DNA from: Gammaproteobacteria bacterium | GTDB lineage: Bacteria > Pseudomonadota > Gammaproteobacteria > Chromatiales > Chromatiaceae | Length of the DNA stretch: 64,000 nucleotides | Assembly: GCA_024275295.1 (NCBI GenBank) | Contig: JAJRZI010000110.1 | Span: forward strand, 1 to 64,000 | Reading direction: 5' to 3' | Part shown: piece after piece, positions 30,701 through 40,186 of the stretch | How positions within the stretch are numbered: position 1 is the stretch's first letter | How the letters are laid out: each line of letters opens with the position of its first letter | Position numbers and translations under genes: made by a program | The notes under the pieces: model-generated | What the model was told of the DNA's origin: nothing | What the model saw: only the letters and a program-made list of their open reading frames with translations | The model's database searches: none

Positions 30701-31681
30701 TCACTGAGCTAAGCGAAAATGTAGCAGCTTGAAAATAAATATAGTCAGTACCCAGATGCCTGCCACTATGATTAGCAGATAGAGTATAGGCCAGCCAATG
30801 GTGTCATCAATCAATTCATATAGACGCTCTTTGAGTGTTATATGTTCTATTGTAGAAACCTTCCTACCTTGACTTACTGTAGTAGTTTGTTCGTGATAAC
30901 GCTATATTTGATAGGTGGTTTCTGGCGATGTATGGCCATTGTCATAGTGATTTACTGGCGTGTTTTCCATAACAAAATCGCCCATACCAAAGAGTGAAAA
31001 GTGTCGGGTTCCTGAATCATCCTGCCAAGGCTCTGTGATGGATAGCAGTTGTTCAGCTTGCTCCTGATTCAGCGTTAATTTGAGTAGGTTTTTCACTAAG
31101 CCTAATGAGTCTCCTGGGTAAGATCTGTTTCCCTGGCGATCTCTCTGACTTTGATTCAACTCGTCTCCTGCACTGTTTACATAGAGCTGAAGTGCATTCT
31201 CAAGCGTTATTGATGCAGTGTTACTATAGGTATCCTCATAATTGCTATATAGATGCTCATTATACGGGGCTGCATCATCGTGCTGATCCAGTTGGTTTGT
31301 GCTCTGCCAGCTACGCCACTCACCTATTGGATTGGCTGGTCTGTTGCTGTGCTGTTCGAACGGTATATTTGAGGGGAGGGTGTCAGCAGAATTGGAAGCC
31401 CGTAACAACTCTCTATCAATGTAGTCAGAGACTAATGTCTCTGTGTATGAAGTGCTCTGTTTTGTTGGTAGCAAATCAATATGCTGCTTCTGCAGGGGTG
31501 AAATATCCAGCGGGGTTGCCAAAGCAGTGTTAACCAGACAACTTTGCACTATCAGTCCAATATAAAGCCCGATTTTGGCTACAGTATGCATCATCTGGTA
31601 TCTATGCTTACGGGCAGACGAAAGATGTTTTCGTGTGTCCTGAAAACTCTTTTTCTTATTAAAAACCATCAAACTATACAT
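30701..31681 (-). pseudogene. Exported/membrane protein of unknown function, interrupted by an in-frame TAG
   Basis: The frame opens at 31681 (or at an internal ATG giving MHTVAKIGLYIGLIVQSCL, a likely signal peptide). A hydrophilic region rich in Ser, Asn and Gln follows. A TAG at 30904-30902 (codon 260 of 327) cuts it after ETTYQI. The same frame then continues for 67 codons without a stop and contains a clear transmembrane helix (GWPILYLLIIVAGIWVLTIF, ending in a short tail) before a TGA at 30703-30701. A C-terminal helix in frame makes it likely that the two parts were one protein with an N-terminal signal and a C-terminal anchor. Family not recognised. Confidence 0.55.
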
Positions 31682-31760
31682 TATTGCCTTGCAGGGGTAC
31701 TACAGGCGGTAAAGTGAGATAACATACGGCCAGCCGAACTGTCCATCAGAGGAGATAACA

Positions 31761-32762
31761 ATGAAAAAGCGGCATATTGTAGCAGCCATCTTTGCTGGAC
31801 TCTGCTTGAGCAGTCTGGCACAGGCTGAGTACATCATCAAATTTTCTCACGTTGTCTCACCTCACACCCCCAAAGGGCAGGCCGCACAGTTCTTTGCTGA
31901 CCAGGTCAATGAGCGGCTGGCCGGTAGGGTCAGGGTTGAGGTGTTTCCCAATTCACAGCTCTATAATGATAACAAGGTCATGGAGGCGATGCGTCTGTCA
32001 AAAGGGAAGACCGGCATTATTGCTGCACCCAGCCTCTCCAAATTTGTAAAATTCTCCCGCCAGTTGCAGATCTTTGATCTTCCTTTTCTGTTTGATGATA
32101 TCAATGATGTGCACCAGCTGGTGGACTCCCCTCTGATGCAGACCATGACCAATCCGTTGGAGCGCAAAGGTCTCAAGGCACTGGGGGTCTGGGATAATGG
32201 GATGAAGGTCTTTTCAATCAAAGGTGACAGGCCGTTGCGCAATACACCAGCGGATTTCAAGGGCAAAAAATTTCGTATTCAAAGCTCAAATGTGCATGCC
32301 GCCATGATCAAATCGCTGGGCGGCATACCGCAGAAACTTCCATTCAAAGAGGTCTACACGGCACTGGGGCAGGGTGTGGTCGACGGTCAGGAGAATGCCT
32401 GGTCCAATCTCTATTCCAAAAAGTTTTTTGAGGTGCAGGACTGGATTACGGTGTCCGGCCACTCCTACCTGGGGTATCTGCTGGTGGTCAGTGCAGGTTT
32501 CTGGAACAGGCTGCCCGCTGATATCCGTGCTGAGCTTGAGGTTATAATCAAAGAGTCCACTCAAAAAGCGCGCCAATATGCAGCCGAGGCAGATGCAGGC
32601 GATCGAAAAAGGATCGCCATGGCAGGCAAGGCCAGGATCATAGAGTTAACAGCAGAAGAGCGGGAGAGCTGGCGTGCGGCTACCCGAAAAGTTGAGAAAG
32701 AGTTTGAAAAACAAATTGGTAAATCATTGTTAAAACAGGTTCACCAACTGCTGGGCCATTAA
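31761..32762 (+). CDS. dctP: TRAP transporter substrate-binding protein, DctP family
   Basis: This periplasmic protein captures a carboxylate (C4-dicarboxylate or similar organic acid) for the DctQM permease. A signal peptide (HIVAAIFAGLCLSSLAQA) starts the 333-residue product. Typical DctP blocks follow: 'IKFSHVVSPHTPKGQAA', 'VEVFPNSQLYND', 'KFRIQSSNVH' with the substrate-contacting Arg, and 'EVYTALGQGVVDGQENAWSN'. GGAG precedes the ATG. The gene starts a dctP-dctQ-dctM operon. The exact substrate is inferred only at the level of the family. Confidence 0.93.
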   Translation: MKKRHIVAAIFAGLCLSSLAQAEYIIKFSHVVSPHTPKGQAAQFFADQVNERLAGRVRVEVFPNSQLYNDNKVMEAMRLSKGKTGIIAAPSLSKFVKFSRQLQIFDLPFLFDDINDVHQLVDSPLMQTMTNPLERKGLKALGVWDNGMKVFSIKGDRPLRNTPADFKGKKFRIQSSNVHAAMIKSLGGIPQKLPFKEVYTALGQGVVDGQENAWSNLYSKKFFEVQDWITVSGHSYLGYLLVVSAGFWNRLPADIRAELEVIIKESTQKARQYAAEADAGDRKRIAMAGKARIIELTAEERESWRAATRKVEKEFEKQIGKSLLKQVHQLLGH

Positions 32763-32801
32763 GCAATAGTGCTGTATAGATAACCAGTTATCTCACCCCT
32801 T

Positions 32802-33320
32802 ATGTTTGAACGTATCATCACCTGTTTTGAGCAGGTTGTCATCACCGCCGGGTTTGCCATAGCAACGCTGCTGCTGTTTGCCAATGTGGTTGCCCGTTAT
32901 ATTTTTGATACAGGTTTTCCCTGGGTTTTGGAGGCCGTGCAGTATCTGTTTGCCTGGGTGGTTTTGGTGGGCGCCGCCCATGGTATCAAAGAGGGTGTGC
33001 ACCTTGGTATAGATGTTCTGACCAGTAGATTTTCAGTGCCGATCCAGCGCTGGCTTGGTCTACTCAGTCTGCTGGTCTGTCTTGGTTTTTCCATACCTGT
33101 ATTGATCCTTTCCATTGAATATACATACAGGATTTGGGAGTGGGGTGACCTCAGTCTTGATCTGCAGATCCCGCAGTGGATTCCTTACCTTGCCATCCCG
33201 GTTGGCATGAGCCTGATGACGCTGCGTCTGCTGCAGGTCGGCCTCAGAATCTGGCGTGGTGAGCTGTTGCATGTGGGTCGCAGCGAGCAGCAATCAGTGA
33301 CGATGGATGAGATGCCATGA
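32802..33320 (+). CDS. dctQ: TRAP transporter small permease subunit DctQ
   Basis: This 172-residue inner-membrane protein has four predicted helices and the DctQ motif 'VLEAVQYLFAWVVLVGAAHG' (within about residues 45-65). It associates with DctM to form the sodium-coupled TRAP permease. Its stop overlaps the dctM start by 4 bases (ATGA), which indicates coupled translation and equal amounts. Confidence 0.93.
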   Translation: MFERIITCFEQVVITAGFAIATLLLFANVVARYIFDTGFPWVLEAVQYLFAWVVLVGAAHGIKEGVHLGIDVLTSRFSVPIQRWLGLLSLLVCLGFSIPVLILSIEYTYRIWEWGDLSLDLQIPQWIPYLAIPVGMSLMTLRLLQVGLRIWRGELLHVGRSEQQSVTMDEMP

Positions 33321-34594
33321 GTGCTGCACTTCTGTTTGGCGGGCTGATTCTGCTATTGTTGCTAGGCGTTCCCATCGCCATCAGCCTGGGGTTTTCCAGT
33401 CTCGCCTTCATTACGCTGGCCACTGAAGATCCAGCCACCATCGTTGCGCAAAAGCTGTTTGATACGATGGAGCACACCACGCTGCTGGCCATCCCTTTCT
33501 TTGTGCTCTCATCCCACTTTTTGACTACCGGCGGTGTCTCTGAGCGGCTGGTAGAGTTCGCCAAGGCCCTGGTAGGGTGGATGCACGGTGGACTGGCCAT
33601 GGCAGGTATTGTCTCCTGCATGTTCTTTGCTGCCATATCCGGCTCATCGCCAGCTACTGTGGTCGCCATCGGCTCTATCCTGATCCCCGGCATGGTCAAG
33701 GCGGGTTATGATAAGGGCTTTGCCGTGGGCACCATTGCCACGGCAGGCAGTCTGGGCATTCTGATCCCCCCTTCAATCCCCATGATCGTCTATGCCGATG
33801 CGGTGGAGGAGTCCGTGGGCAAGCTGTTTATTGCGGGTATCCTGCCGGGTCTGATGATGGGCGGTTTTCTGCTGGGTGTGACCTGGCTCTATGCCAAAAA
33901 GAGCGGCATGCCGCGTGAGCCATGGCACGGTTTTAGCCATCTGGCGTATGCCTTTGGCCGCGCCTTCTGGGGGCTGTTGCTGATCTTTATTGTGGTGGGT
34001 GGCATCTATGGCGGCGTATTTACCCCTACTGAGGCGGCTGCGGTTGCTGCCGTCTACTCTGCCGCTATCGCCCTTTTTGTGCACAGGGATATGGGGGTCA
34101 AAGAGATTCCCAAAGTGATGCTTGATTCAGCCAAGATGACCACCATGCTGATGTTCATCATCGCCTGCGCTATGATCTTTGCCCACGCCCTCACTGAGCA
34201 GCGCATACCCCAGGAGCTGGCGCAGGCTGTCGTCGATAAGCAGCTCGAACCCTGGTCGTTCCTGCTGATGGTCAATGTCATCCTCTGGTTTGCCGGTGAC
34301 TTCATGGAGCCTTCCGCCATCCTGCTGATACTGGCGCCGCTGTTTCATCCCATTGCCATCTCGCTCGGCATCGATCCCATCCATCTCGGCATCATTATGA
34401 CGACCAACATGGAGGTTGGCATGATCACCCCGCCGGTTGGCCTCAACCTCTATGTTGCTGCAGGAATCTCCGGCATGAGCCTGGGGGCGGTCACAAAGGC
34501 CGCCCTGCCCTGGATGCTGGTGCTGATCGTTGCCCTGCTGGTTATCACCTACATTCCTTGGCTGAGTCTGTTTCTTGTTGGGGTTATGTTTTAG
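33317..34594 (+). CDS. dctM: TRAP transporter large permease subunit DctM
   Basis: This 425-residue inner-membrane protein with about 12 helices forms the ion-coupled transport channel of the TRAP system. Family blocks include 'SGSSPATVVAIGSIL', 'AGSLGILIPPSIPMIVYA' and 'TTNMEVGMITPPVGLNLYV', which form the two hairpin-loop substrate and Na+ sites. The gene is complete. Its stop is one base away from the end of the convergent dusC reading frame. Confidence 0.94.
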   Translation: MSAALLFGGLILLLLLGVPIAISLGFSSLAFITLATEDPATIVAQKLFDTMEHTTLLAIPFFVLSSHFLTTGGVSERLVEFAKALVGWMHGGLAMAGIVSCMFFAAISGSSPATVVAIGSILIPGMVKAGYDKGFAVGTIATAGSLGILIPPSIPMIVYADAVEESVGKLFIAGILPGLMMGGFLLGVTWLYAKKSGMPREPWHGFSHLAYAFGRAFWGLLLIFIVVGGIYGGVFTPTEAAAVAAVYSAAIALFVHRDMGVKEIPKVMLDSAKMTTMLMFIIACAMIFAHALTEQRIPQELAQAVVDKQLEPWSFLLMVNVILWFAGDFMEPSAILLILAPLFHPIAISLGIDPIHLGIIMTTNMEVGMITPPVGLNLYVAAGISGMSLGAVTKAALPWMLVLIVALLVITYIPWLSLFLVGVMF

Positions 34595-34595
34595 T

Positions 34596-35531
34596 CTACA
34601 ACAGGGCTTTCATTGCGGAAAAACCGGGGGTTTTGCGGAGGCTGCTGAAGCAGTGTTGCGCTTCAATGTAGTCACGCTTCAGATAGACCAGCCACTGCTT
34701 GATCCGCATGCCAATATGTCTGTCCTTAACCTCGCCCTCCATTGATCAGCCCATCTGCAGCAACAGGGGGCGGATCTCATTCCACCCCATCGGCTCATAG
34801 TCGATACCCTGTTGCTGGCATTTGATCTGCCTTGCCAGATCGGGTCTTGCAACAGCGCCCCGGCCAATCATGACATCATCACAGCCACTGATCTGACGGC
34901 AGCGCAGATAGTCTTCAACACTGTTGATATCACCATTGGCCACGACGGGAATATCTGTACTTTCATTGATGTGCGCCAACCACTCCCAACGTGCTGGTGA
35001 TTTGTATCCATCGGCTTGGGTGCGCGCATGTACGGTAATGGCATCAGCCCCTGCGGCTTGCACGGCAAGTGCGTTATCCACTGCGAGATCTGTATTTTCA
35101 TAACCCAATCGCAGTTTGGCAGTAACAGGGATATGGGCTGCAACAGCACAACGAACGGTCTTTATAATAGCGTAAAGCTGCGTCGGGTCTTTTAGCAAAA
35201 CCGCCCAGCCAGACTTGCGGTTGACCAAGCGTGAAGGGCAGCCAAAATTGATATCAATGCCGGGCGCGCCCAAGCCAACCGCCTTGTCGGCATTGGTGGC
35301 CACTGTTTCGGGATGACTGCCCAGCAGTTGAACCACCACGGGTGTGCCTGCCGGGGTTAATCCAGCACTATTTAACTCAGGTGAGATACGGTGAAAAACC
35401 TTTGTTGGGAGCGGCTGGTCTGTGATGCGGACAAACTCGGATACACAACTGTGATATCCGCCAATTGCAGTCAGAATATCACGCATACGATGATCAACCA
35501 CTCCCTCCATTGGAGCCAGCATAATCTTCAT
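34596..35531 (-). pseudogene. dusC: tRNA-dihydrouridine synthase (DusC-like), interrupted by an in-frame TGA
   Basis: Dus enzymes use FMN and NADPH to reduce a uridine in tRNA; DusC acts at U16. The TIM-barrel part is intact from MKIMLAPMEGVVD, with the catalytic Cys in INFGCPS and the FMN-phosphate site GRGAVARP. A TGA at 34748-34746 (codon 262 of 312) ends it after LLLQMG. The frame continues with RHIGMRIKQWLVYLKRDYIEA-like sequence, which matches the RIKQWLSYL helix in the C-terminal RNA-binding domain of DusC, to a TAG at 34598-34596. No frameshift is involved. Without the last 49 residues, tRNA binding would be lost. Confidence 0.85.
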
Positions 35532-35589
35532 CAGTAATAAACCAACCTGATCAACATGGCATCAGGATCTGGGCTTGATGGCAGCCTGT

Positions 35590-35790
35590 TCAGGCCGCCT
35601 TGATGGCCTGCTCAAAGCAGTCACCACGCCAAAGGCAGCATGCCTGGCTACATGCCTGCTGACGTGCCGAGGCAAAGCAGTCAAAATTGCCTTCATGTAA
35701 CTGGATGGATTTGATCAGGCCAGCCTTGGTGCGCTTCAGTGGTTTGACGCCCTGAGCCTTGGCTATGATACGAATCTCTTTCATGTTCAT
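35590..35790 (-). CDS. Small SAP-like, cysteine-rich protein
   Basis: The 66-residue product has a basic SAP-like helix-turn-helix N-terminal half (MKEIRIIAKAQGVKPLKRTKAGLIKSIQ, given over residues 3-30) and a C-terminal cysteine cluster, C-F-A-S-A then CSQACCLWRGDC. Proteins of this build, with 'GNF-CF' and 'CLWR-DC', recur in sulfur-cycle and sulfate-reducing bacteria and are listed as SAP domain proteins. The basic half could bind DNA and the Cys cluster could hold a metal or act in redox sensing; both are inferences. It is free-standing between dusC and rluE. Confidence 0.7.
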   Translation of the reverse strand: MNMKEIRIIAKAQGVKPLKRTKAGLIKSIQLHEGNFDCFASARQQACSQACCLWRGDCFEQAIKAA

Positions 35791-35904
35791 ACTGTTTTTC
35801 CTTAATCCGTGTGTAGGCGATATTGGCCCTCACTGACAGGGCGGTTCATCGCAAAAAAACCGGTAATTCTCCGTGAGTAGGCCCACTGATGTCAAGCATA
35901 AGTT

Positions 35905-36444
35905 TTATACCTCAACCGTTGTCCACTCACCGGGCTGTAATGTGCCTAATGGCCATTCACCAATCTGTACGCGCACTAATCGGAGTGTGGGGTAACCGAT
36001 AGCTGCAGTCATGCGACGAACCTGACGATTGCGGCCTTCGCATATCCTGATCTCCAGCCATTGGGTTGGTATGTTTGCACGGAAACGTACAGGGGGATCG
36101 CGTGGCCACAGATCCGGCGGATCAATCAGCTTTGCCTTTGCTGGCCGGGTTAAGCCATCTTTTAATGTCAGGCCCCGGCGAAGCAGATCCAGATCTTACT
36201 CTTCCGGGATACGCTCAACCTGAACCCAATAGCGCTTCCAGGTTTTAAAACGGGGATTGCTGAGCCTGTGCTGTAGCTTTCCATCATCCGTCAGCAACAA
36301 CAGCCCCTCACTATCACGGTCCAGCCGGCCTGCCGGGTAGACATTTTTAATGGGGATATAGCTTGCCAAAGTGGGGCGTTGCCCATGATCGGTAAACTGG
36401 GTCAGAACACCACAGGGTTTATTGAACAGGATTAATTGTGACAT
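35905..36444 (-). pseudogene. rluE: 23S rRNA pseudouridine-2457 synthase RluE, interrupted by an in-frame TAA
   Basis: RluE makes one pseudouridine in the peptidyl-transferase part of 23S rRNA. The start [17 protein letters not shown] is at 36444, and the catalytic block [14 protein letters not shown] is intact. A TAA at 36198-36196 (codon 83 of 180) interrupts [15 protein letters not shown]. The frame then carries the rest of the enzyme, including [19 protein letters not shown], up to a TAA at 35907-35905. GAA-to-TAA is a likely origin. The N-terminal fragment alone lacks half of the catalytic domain and cannot be active. Confidence 0.88.
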
Positions 36445-36527
36445 AAAAATCACAATAGGTGAGATTTGCGCTTAAAATCAAGCTATTAATCTAGGATAAA
36501 ACATCCAGGTTAAATTCCAGGCAAAAC

Positions 36528-36563
36528 AAAACCCCCGCTCAAAGTCCCTGCAGCGGGGGTTTT
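36528..36563 (-). terminator. Rho-independent terminator
   Basis: A perfect 12-base stem (AAAACCCCCGCT / AGCGGGGGTTTT) with a 12-base loop ends in T on the minus strand (and also on the plus). It lies downstream of the minus-strand lipoprotein gene at 36839-37423. The remaining 36564-36838, AT-rich, shows no gene. Confidence 0.75.
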
Positions 36564-36838
36564 AGGTTCCATCCAAACTGAGCAATCCTTATGCTTGGGA
36601 AATCGATCCATTATATTGCATTCCCATTCAGTACTATGCACTCCCTGCAATTCTTCATTCCCTGATAATTGCAATTAATAACTGATGTTCCCTTGACCGA
36701 CATTGGAATTCTGACAGCTTATTTCAATTTAAACAGGGCACAAATCCACCTTTATTTGTAGGATTTTTCCTATCTTTATCTGAACGGTAGTTGGTGCTTA
36801 AACAGACAATGGGGGGGTATAAGAGAGGCTTAATTGGC

Positions 36839-37423
36839 TTATTTAATCGTCTCCTTTACCAATGATGATCCCATCTCCTGCAACGGGCCAAGTGGATTCC
36901 TTTTTAACCTGGTTTCATTCAGCATGGGATTGCCACTCCATAGCTTATAGACCACTTTGCTATCAACCAATAGAATCAAGGCACGAAAGCGCCATCCAGT
37001 CTTCTGTTCCTGACGCTTAATCACAAAAAGATCCAACCAAAAGTTGCCTACCCGCTTTTTACGAATATCCTCTACCTCCACATTGTAGGCTTGGCAGGAT
37101 TCCCGTGCCTTTATGCATATATTGACCCCTTCATGGTAGTACTCATTCCGATCCAGCTCATAATTGAATAGCTTGCGAACATCCAAATAGCTGAGAATGG
37201 CGATATTAGGGGTATGATGAGGATCAAAACCAAGTTGTGCCAGCTCATCTGCTGTAGTCTGACTTATAATGATTTTATCAAAAGAGGCTTTGGCCTCATT
37301 AAATGATTTCCATGGGGATTTTTTCATCTCCTTGCCGCTGGGAAGCAGACTTGAACATCCAGCAAGTGACCAGATAAAAATAAGGACAGCACTCATCCTG
37401 TACATTTTTTTATAATTTATCAT
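36839..37423 (-). CDS. Lipoprotein of unknown function
   Basis: The 194-residue product begins with a lipoprotein signal (SAVLIFIWSLAGCSS, lipid-bearing Cys near residue 23). The mature part has no repeats or known catalytic motif; it has two cysteines (ICIKARESC) that could form a disulfide, and strand-rich C-terminal sequence (WRFRALILLVDSKVVYKLWSG). It is divergently arranged with the phospholipase-D-type gene next to it, with only about 60 bases between, so a shared control region and a role in membrane lipids are possible, but this is inference. Its own terminator follows at 36528-36563. Confidence 0.7.
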   Translation of the reverse strand: MINYKKMYRMSAVLIFIWSLAGCSSLLPSGKEMKKSPWKSFNEAKASFDKIIISQTTADELAQLGFDPHHTPNIAILSYLDVRKLFNYELDRNEYYHEGVNICIKARESCQAYNVEVEDIRKKRVGNFWLDLFVIKRQEQKTGWRFRALILLVDSKVVYKLWSGNPMLNETRLKRNPLGPLQEMGSSLVKETIK

Positions 37424-37484
37424 GACTTAATTCTGGCATATTATTTATACAAAGATAGCCGCGCTTGAGCTTCCAGAACATCTG

Positions 37485-38687
37485 ATGACTATCACGATCA
37501 GCACAGATAGCAAAAACCGTTTTCCATGGCGGAAGGGGAACCGATATGAGCTTCTGCTGGATGGTCATCATTTTTTTCCAGAAATACTGTCCGCACTCAA
37601 ATCAGCAACGCACTTTATTATTATTGAACTCTATCTGGTGAAGTCGGGTGAGGTGGCCAACCGGTTTATATCAGCCCTGTTGCAGGCTGCTCAAAGAGAT
37701 GTGCAAATATTTCTTCTGCTGGATGATTATGGCACCCAGGGACTCAAAGAGGATGACCGCAACAGGCTCAGGCATCAACAGATCCAGATTATCTATTACA
37801 ATCCATTGGGTTCTCACAGCACACTGCGAAATCTCTATAAAATCCTATGGCGCAAAACAGGTTATGACCTGCATCGTGATCACCGTAAATTAATATTGAT
37901 TGATGGCGCAGTTGCCTTCGTTGGTGGGCTTGGTCTTACCGATGAATTTGACCCGCTACACAAGCCTGAAAGATGCTGGCGGGAAAATGTAGTCAAAATT
38001 GAAGGCCCTGTTATCACTGATTGGTATTGCCTGTTTAAGCAGTCATGGGACCAGTATGCGACAACACCACTCTCGCTTCCCATGCCTCACCCGCCTGTAT
38101 TGCAGTGTGGAGGTTTTGCTCGCGTTGCCTACAGTCAGGGCAGGGGAGCCAACAAGATCAAGCGAGAACTGCTAAAGCGCACTACTCATGCTGAACACCG
38201 AATATGGCTCTGTACAGCCTACTTTCTACCTTCATGGCGCTTCCGGCAGAAATTGCGGAGAGCTGCACGCAAGGGCATTGATGTACGGCTGTTACTGCCA
38301 GGGCCACACACTGACCACACCTCGGTTCGACATGCTGGGCGTCGTCACTATTACCGACTGCTCCGTAGTGGTGTGCAGATTTTTGAGTATCAACCGCGTG
38401 TTCTTCATGCCAAAACATTGGTCTGTGATAATTGGATCTCCCTAGGCTCCAATAACTTCGATCAGTGGGGACTCACCTGGAATCAGGAAGCCAATCTTGA
38501 AGTGGAGGATCAGGTGTTTACAGAGACTATTGAGCAGATGTTCACACAGGATTTCGCCCAAAGCAGAGAGATTACATTAGCAGAGTGGCATCAGCGCACC
38601 TGGTACCAACGGTTAGCTGAACAGACCTGGGGCAAGGTTGACCAATGGGTCAATAAGATCACCAATCGCATACGCCGGTACCGCTAG
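37485..38687 (+). CDS. Cardiolipin synthase-like phospholipase D protein (ClsB type)
   Basis: The 400-residue product has the two HKD motifs of the phospholipase D superfamily: HRDHRKLILIDGAVAFVGG at about residue 130 and HAKTLVCDNWISLGSNNFD at about 305. There is no N-terminal membrane segment, as in ClsB rather than ClsA. Such enzymes join two phosphatidylglycerols, or phosphatidylglycerol and phosphatidylethanolamine, into cardiolipin at the inner membrane. The C-terminus is basic. A role as another phosphatidyltransferase cannot be excluded. Confidence 0.85.
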   Translation: MTITISTDSKNRFPWRKGNRYELLLDGHHFFPEILSALKSATHFIIIELYLVKSGEVANRFISALLQAAQRDVQIFLLLDDYGTQGLKEDDRNRLRHQQIQIIYYNPLGSHSTLRNLYKILWRKTGYDLHRDHRKLILIDGAVAFVGGLGLTDEFDPLHKPERCWRENVVKIEGPVITDWYCLFKQSWDQYATTPLSLPMPHPPVLQCGGFARVAYSQGRGANKIKRELLKRTTHAEHRIWLCTAYFLPSWRFRQKLRRAARKGIDVRLLLPGPHTDHTSVRHAGRRHYYRLLRSGVQIFEYQPRVLHAKTLVCDNWISLGSNNFDQWGLTWNQEANLEVEDQVFTETIEQMFTQDFAQSREITLAEWHQRTWYQRLAEQTWGKVDQWVNKITNRIRRYR

Positions 38688-38932
38688 AGATTATCCTAGA
38701 TTAATCAGTTGGGCAGCCTGTAGAGTGGTTCTGACTGTTTGGCTACCCAAACAGCGGGCACAAGTGGCGCAGCAAAAAAAGGAGCTAATGACCACACTCC
38801 TTTCGGTTGCGAATGAGTGTGACAAATAGTCGGTAGGAAACCCTTGTATTGGTTTCCAGCGGTTATAAGTCGTTGATTTTATTGGTCGGTCGATAACTGC
38901 TCCTGCGTAATCGACACTTCCAACATCCATGT

Positions 38933-39009
38933 TGGTCGGAGTGAGAGGATTCGAACCTCCGGCCCCTGCCTCCCGAAGGCAGTGCTCTACCAGGCTGAGC
39001 TACACTCCG
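38933..39009 (-). tRNA. tRNA-Pro (anticodon CGG)
   Basis: Read on the minus strand the sequence folds as a tRNA: acceptor arm CGGAGTG / CACTCCG, D arm with AGCTCAGCCTGGTAGAGC, anticodon arm CTGCC-TTCGGGA-GGCAG with anticodon CGG (codon CCG), T arm with GGTTCGAATCC, and an encoded CCA at the 3' end (38933-38935). It closely resembles the enterobacterial proline tRNA of the same anticodon. It lies two bases after the end of ispB on the same strand, so it may be processed from that transcript. Confidence 0.97.
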
Positions 39010-39011
39010 AT

Positions 39012-39980
39012 TTAGCTTGAGCGTTTGACAGATAGGTCTACCAATGAGGTTAGGGCATCCCGATAAGGGGAAGCTGGCAGAACCCCAAGTGCCGCTTTGG
39101 CTCTGTCGGCCTCGCACTCTGCAATTTTAGCCGTATACTCTATGGCATCGGTTGATTTGATGGCCTCTGTCACGGCATCTATCTGTTCCAGTCCGCCATG
39201 CTCAATAGCAGATTGGATATTTTTTTTCTGTTCTGCGGTGCCTTTTTCCATGGCTCGAATCAGTGGCAGTGTGGGTTTACCTTCGGCCAGATCGTCGCCG
39301 ACATTTTTGCCCATCTCTTCGCTGGAGGAGCTGTAGTCCATGACATCGTCAATCAGCTGAAAGGCGGTGCCGAGGTGGCGGCCATAATCGGCCATGGCAG
39401 CTTCCTCTTCAGCTGTTCCATCGACCAGCACGGCACCCAGTTTTGCCCCGGCCTCAAAGAGGGTGGCGGTCTTACGGTAGATGACCTTCATGTACTCTTC
39501 TTCGGTCGTCTCCGGGTTGTTACAGTTGAGTAGCTGCAGCACCTCGCCCTCAGCAATCTGATTGGAGGCGTGGGAGAGGATATCCAGTACACGCATGATG
39601 CCAACATCGACCATCATCTCAAATGAGCGGGAGTAGAGGAAGTCACCCGACAGTACGCTGGCAGAGTTGCCCCAGAGTGCGTTGGCGGTATCCTTATTGC
39701 GGCGTTTGTCTGATGCGTCCACTACATCGTCATGTAGCAGCGTGGCGGTGTGGATAAATTCGACCACAGCGGCAAGATCAATGTGTTTGTCCCCTTTATA
39801 GCCGAAGGCGCGTGCGGCCAGCAGCACGATCAGGGGGCGCATGCGCTTGCCACCGCTGTAGACGATATGGGCACCGATCTGATTGATCAGTACAACGTCT
39901 GATTTCAGTCGTGTGAGAATGACTTTGTCGACTGCAGTCAGGTCGTCTGCAATTAATTCGCGGATGGCAGCAATATCCAT
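39012..39980 (-). CDS. ispB: Octaprenyl diphosphate synthase
   Basis: IspB extends farnesyl diphosphate with isopentenyl units to make the side chain of ubiquinone. The ATG at 39980 (MDIAAIRELIADDL) gives 322 residues, the family norm; an upstream in-frame ATG adds 15 residues over the divergent promoter region. Both aspartate-rich motifs are present: HDDVVDASD (about residue 85) and IDDVMDYSS (about 210). Divergent to rplU-rpmA, the standard gammaproteobacterial arrangement. Chain length is inferred from family position and context. Confidence 0.94.
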   Translation of the reverse strand: MDIAAIRELIADDLTAVDKVILTRLKSDVVLINQIGAHIVYSGGKRMRPLIVLLAARAFGYKGDKHIDLAAVVEFIHTATLLHDDVVDASDKRRNKDTANALWGNSASVLSGDFLYSRSFEMMVDVGIMRVLDILSHASNQIAEGEVLQLLNCNNPETTEEEYMKVIYRKTATLFEAGAKLGAVLVDGTAEEEAAMADYGRHLGTAFQLIDDVMDYSSSSEEMGKNVGDDLAEGKPTLPLIRAMEKGTAEQKKNIQSAIEHGGLEQIDAVTEAIKSTDAIEYTAKIAECEADRAKAALGVLPASPYRDALTSLVDLSVKRSS

Positions 39981-40092
39981 GGAGGCTCTGTATCTAAGGT
40001 TAATGAAGTAAAAATGCACTCGCATGCTAGGAGTGCGCTATTGCTGTGTCAAGTATGAATGTAACAAGAGCATATTAAGGCATGGATTTTGA

Positions 40093-40121
40093 TTGACCTG
40101 GCCGCAAGGGGTATGTAAAAT
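40093..40121 (+). promoter_or_regulatory. Promoter of rplU-rpmA
   Basis: TTGACC and TAAAAT are separated by 17 bases, close to the sigma-70 consensus, about 70 bases before the rplU start. The leader that follows holds a GAGCCGGC / GTCGGCT-like stem that could serve ribosomal-protein feedback, but this is weak. Confidence 0.6.
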
Positions 40122-40186
40122 CCCGCCTCTTTCGTCGGCTACTTTCATTTTGAGCCGGCACAATAGATTTTCTACGGAGATTGGGT

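Noticed and set aside
34594-34598. Overlap of dctM and dusC as a special regulatory signal
   Set aside because: The two convergent stops are simply one base apart; no hairpin or other signal is visible between them.
36029-36248. Plus-strand ORFs opposite rluE
   Set aside because: They are shadows of the C-terminal half of rluE, which is clearly coding on the minus strand beyond its stop.
38638-38930. Small ORFs between the cardiolipin-synthase-like gene and tRNA-Pro
   Set aside because: They overlap the end of the upstream gene or the tRNA, and show no recognisable protein features.
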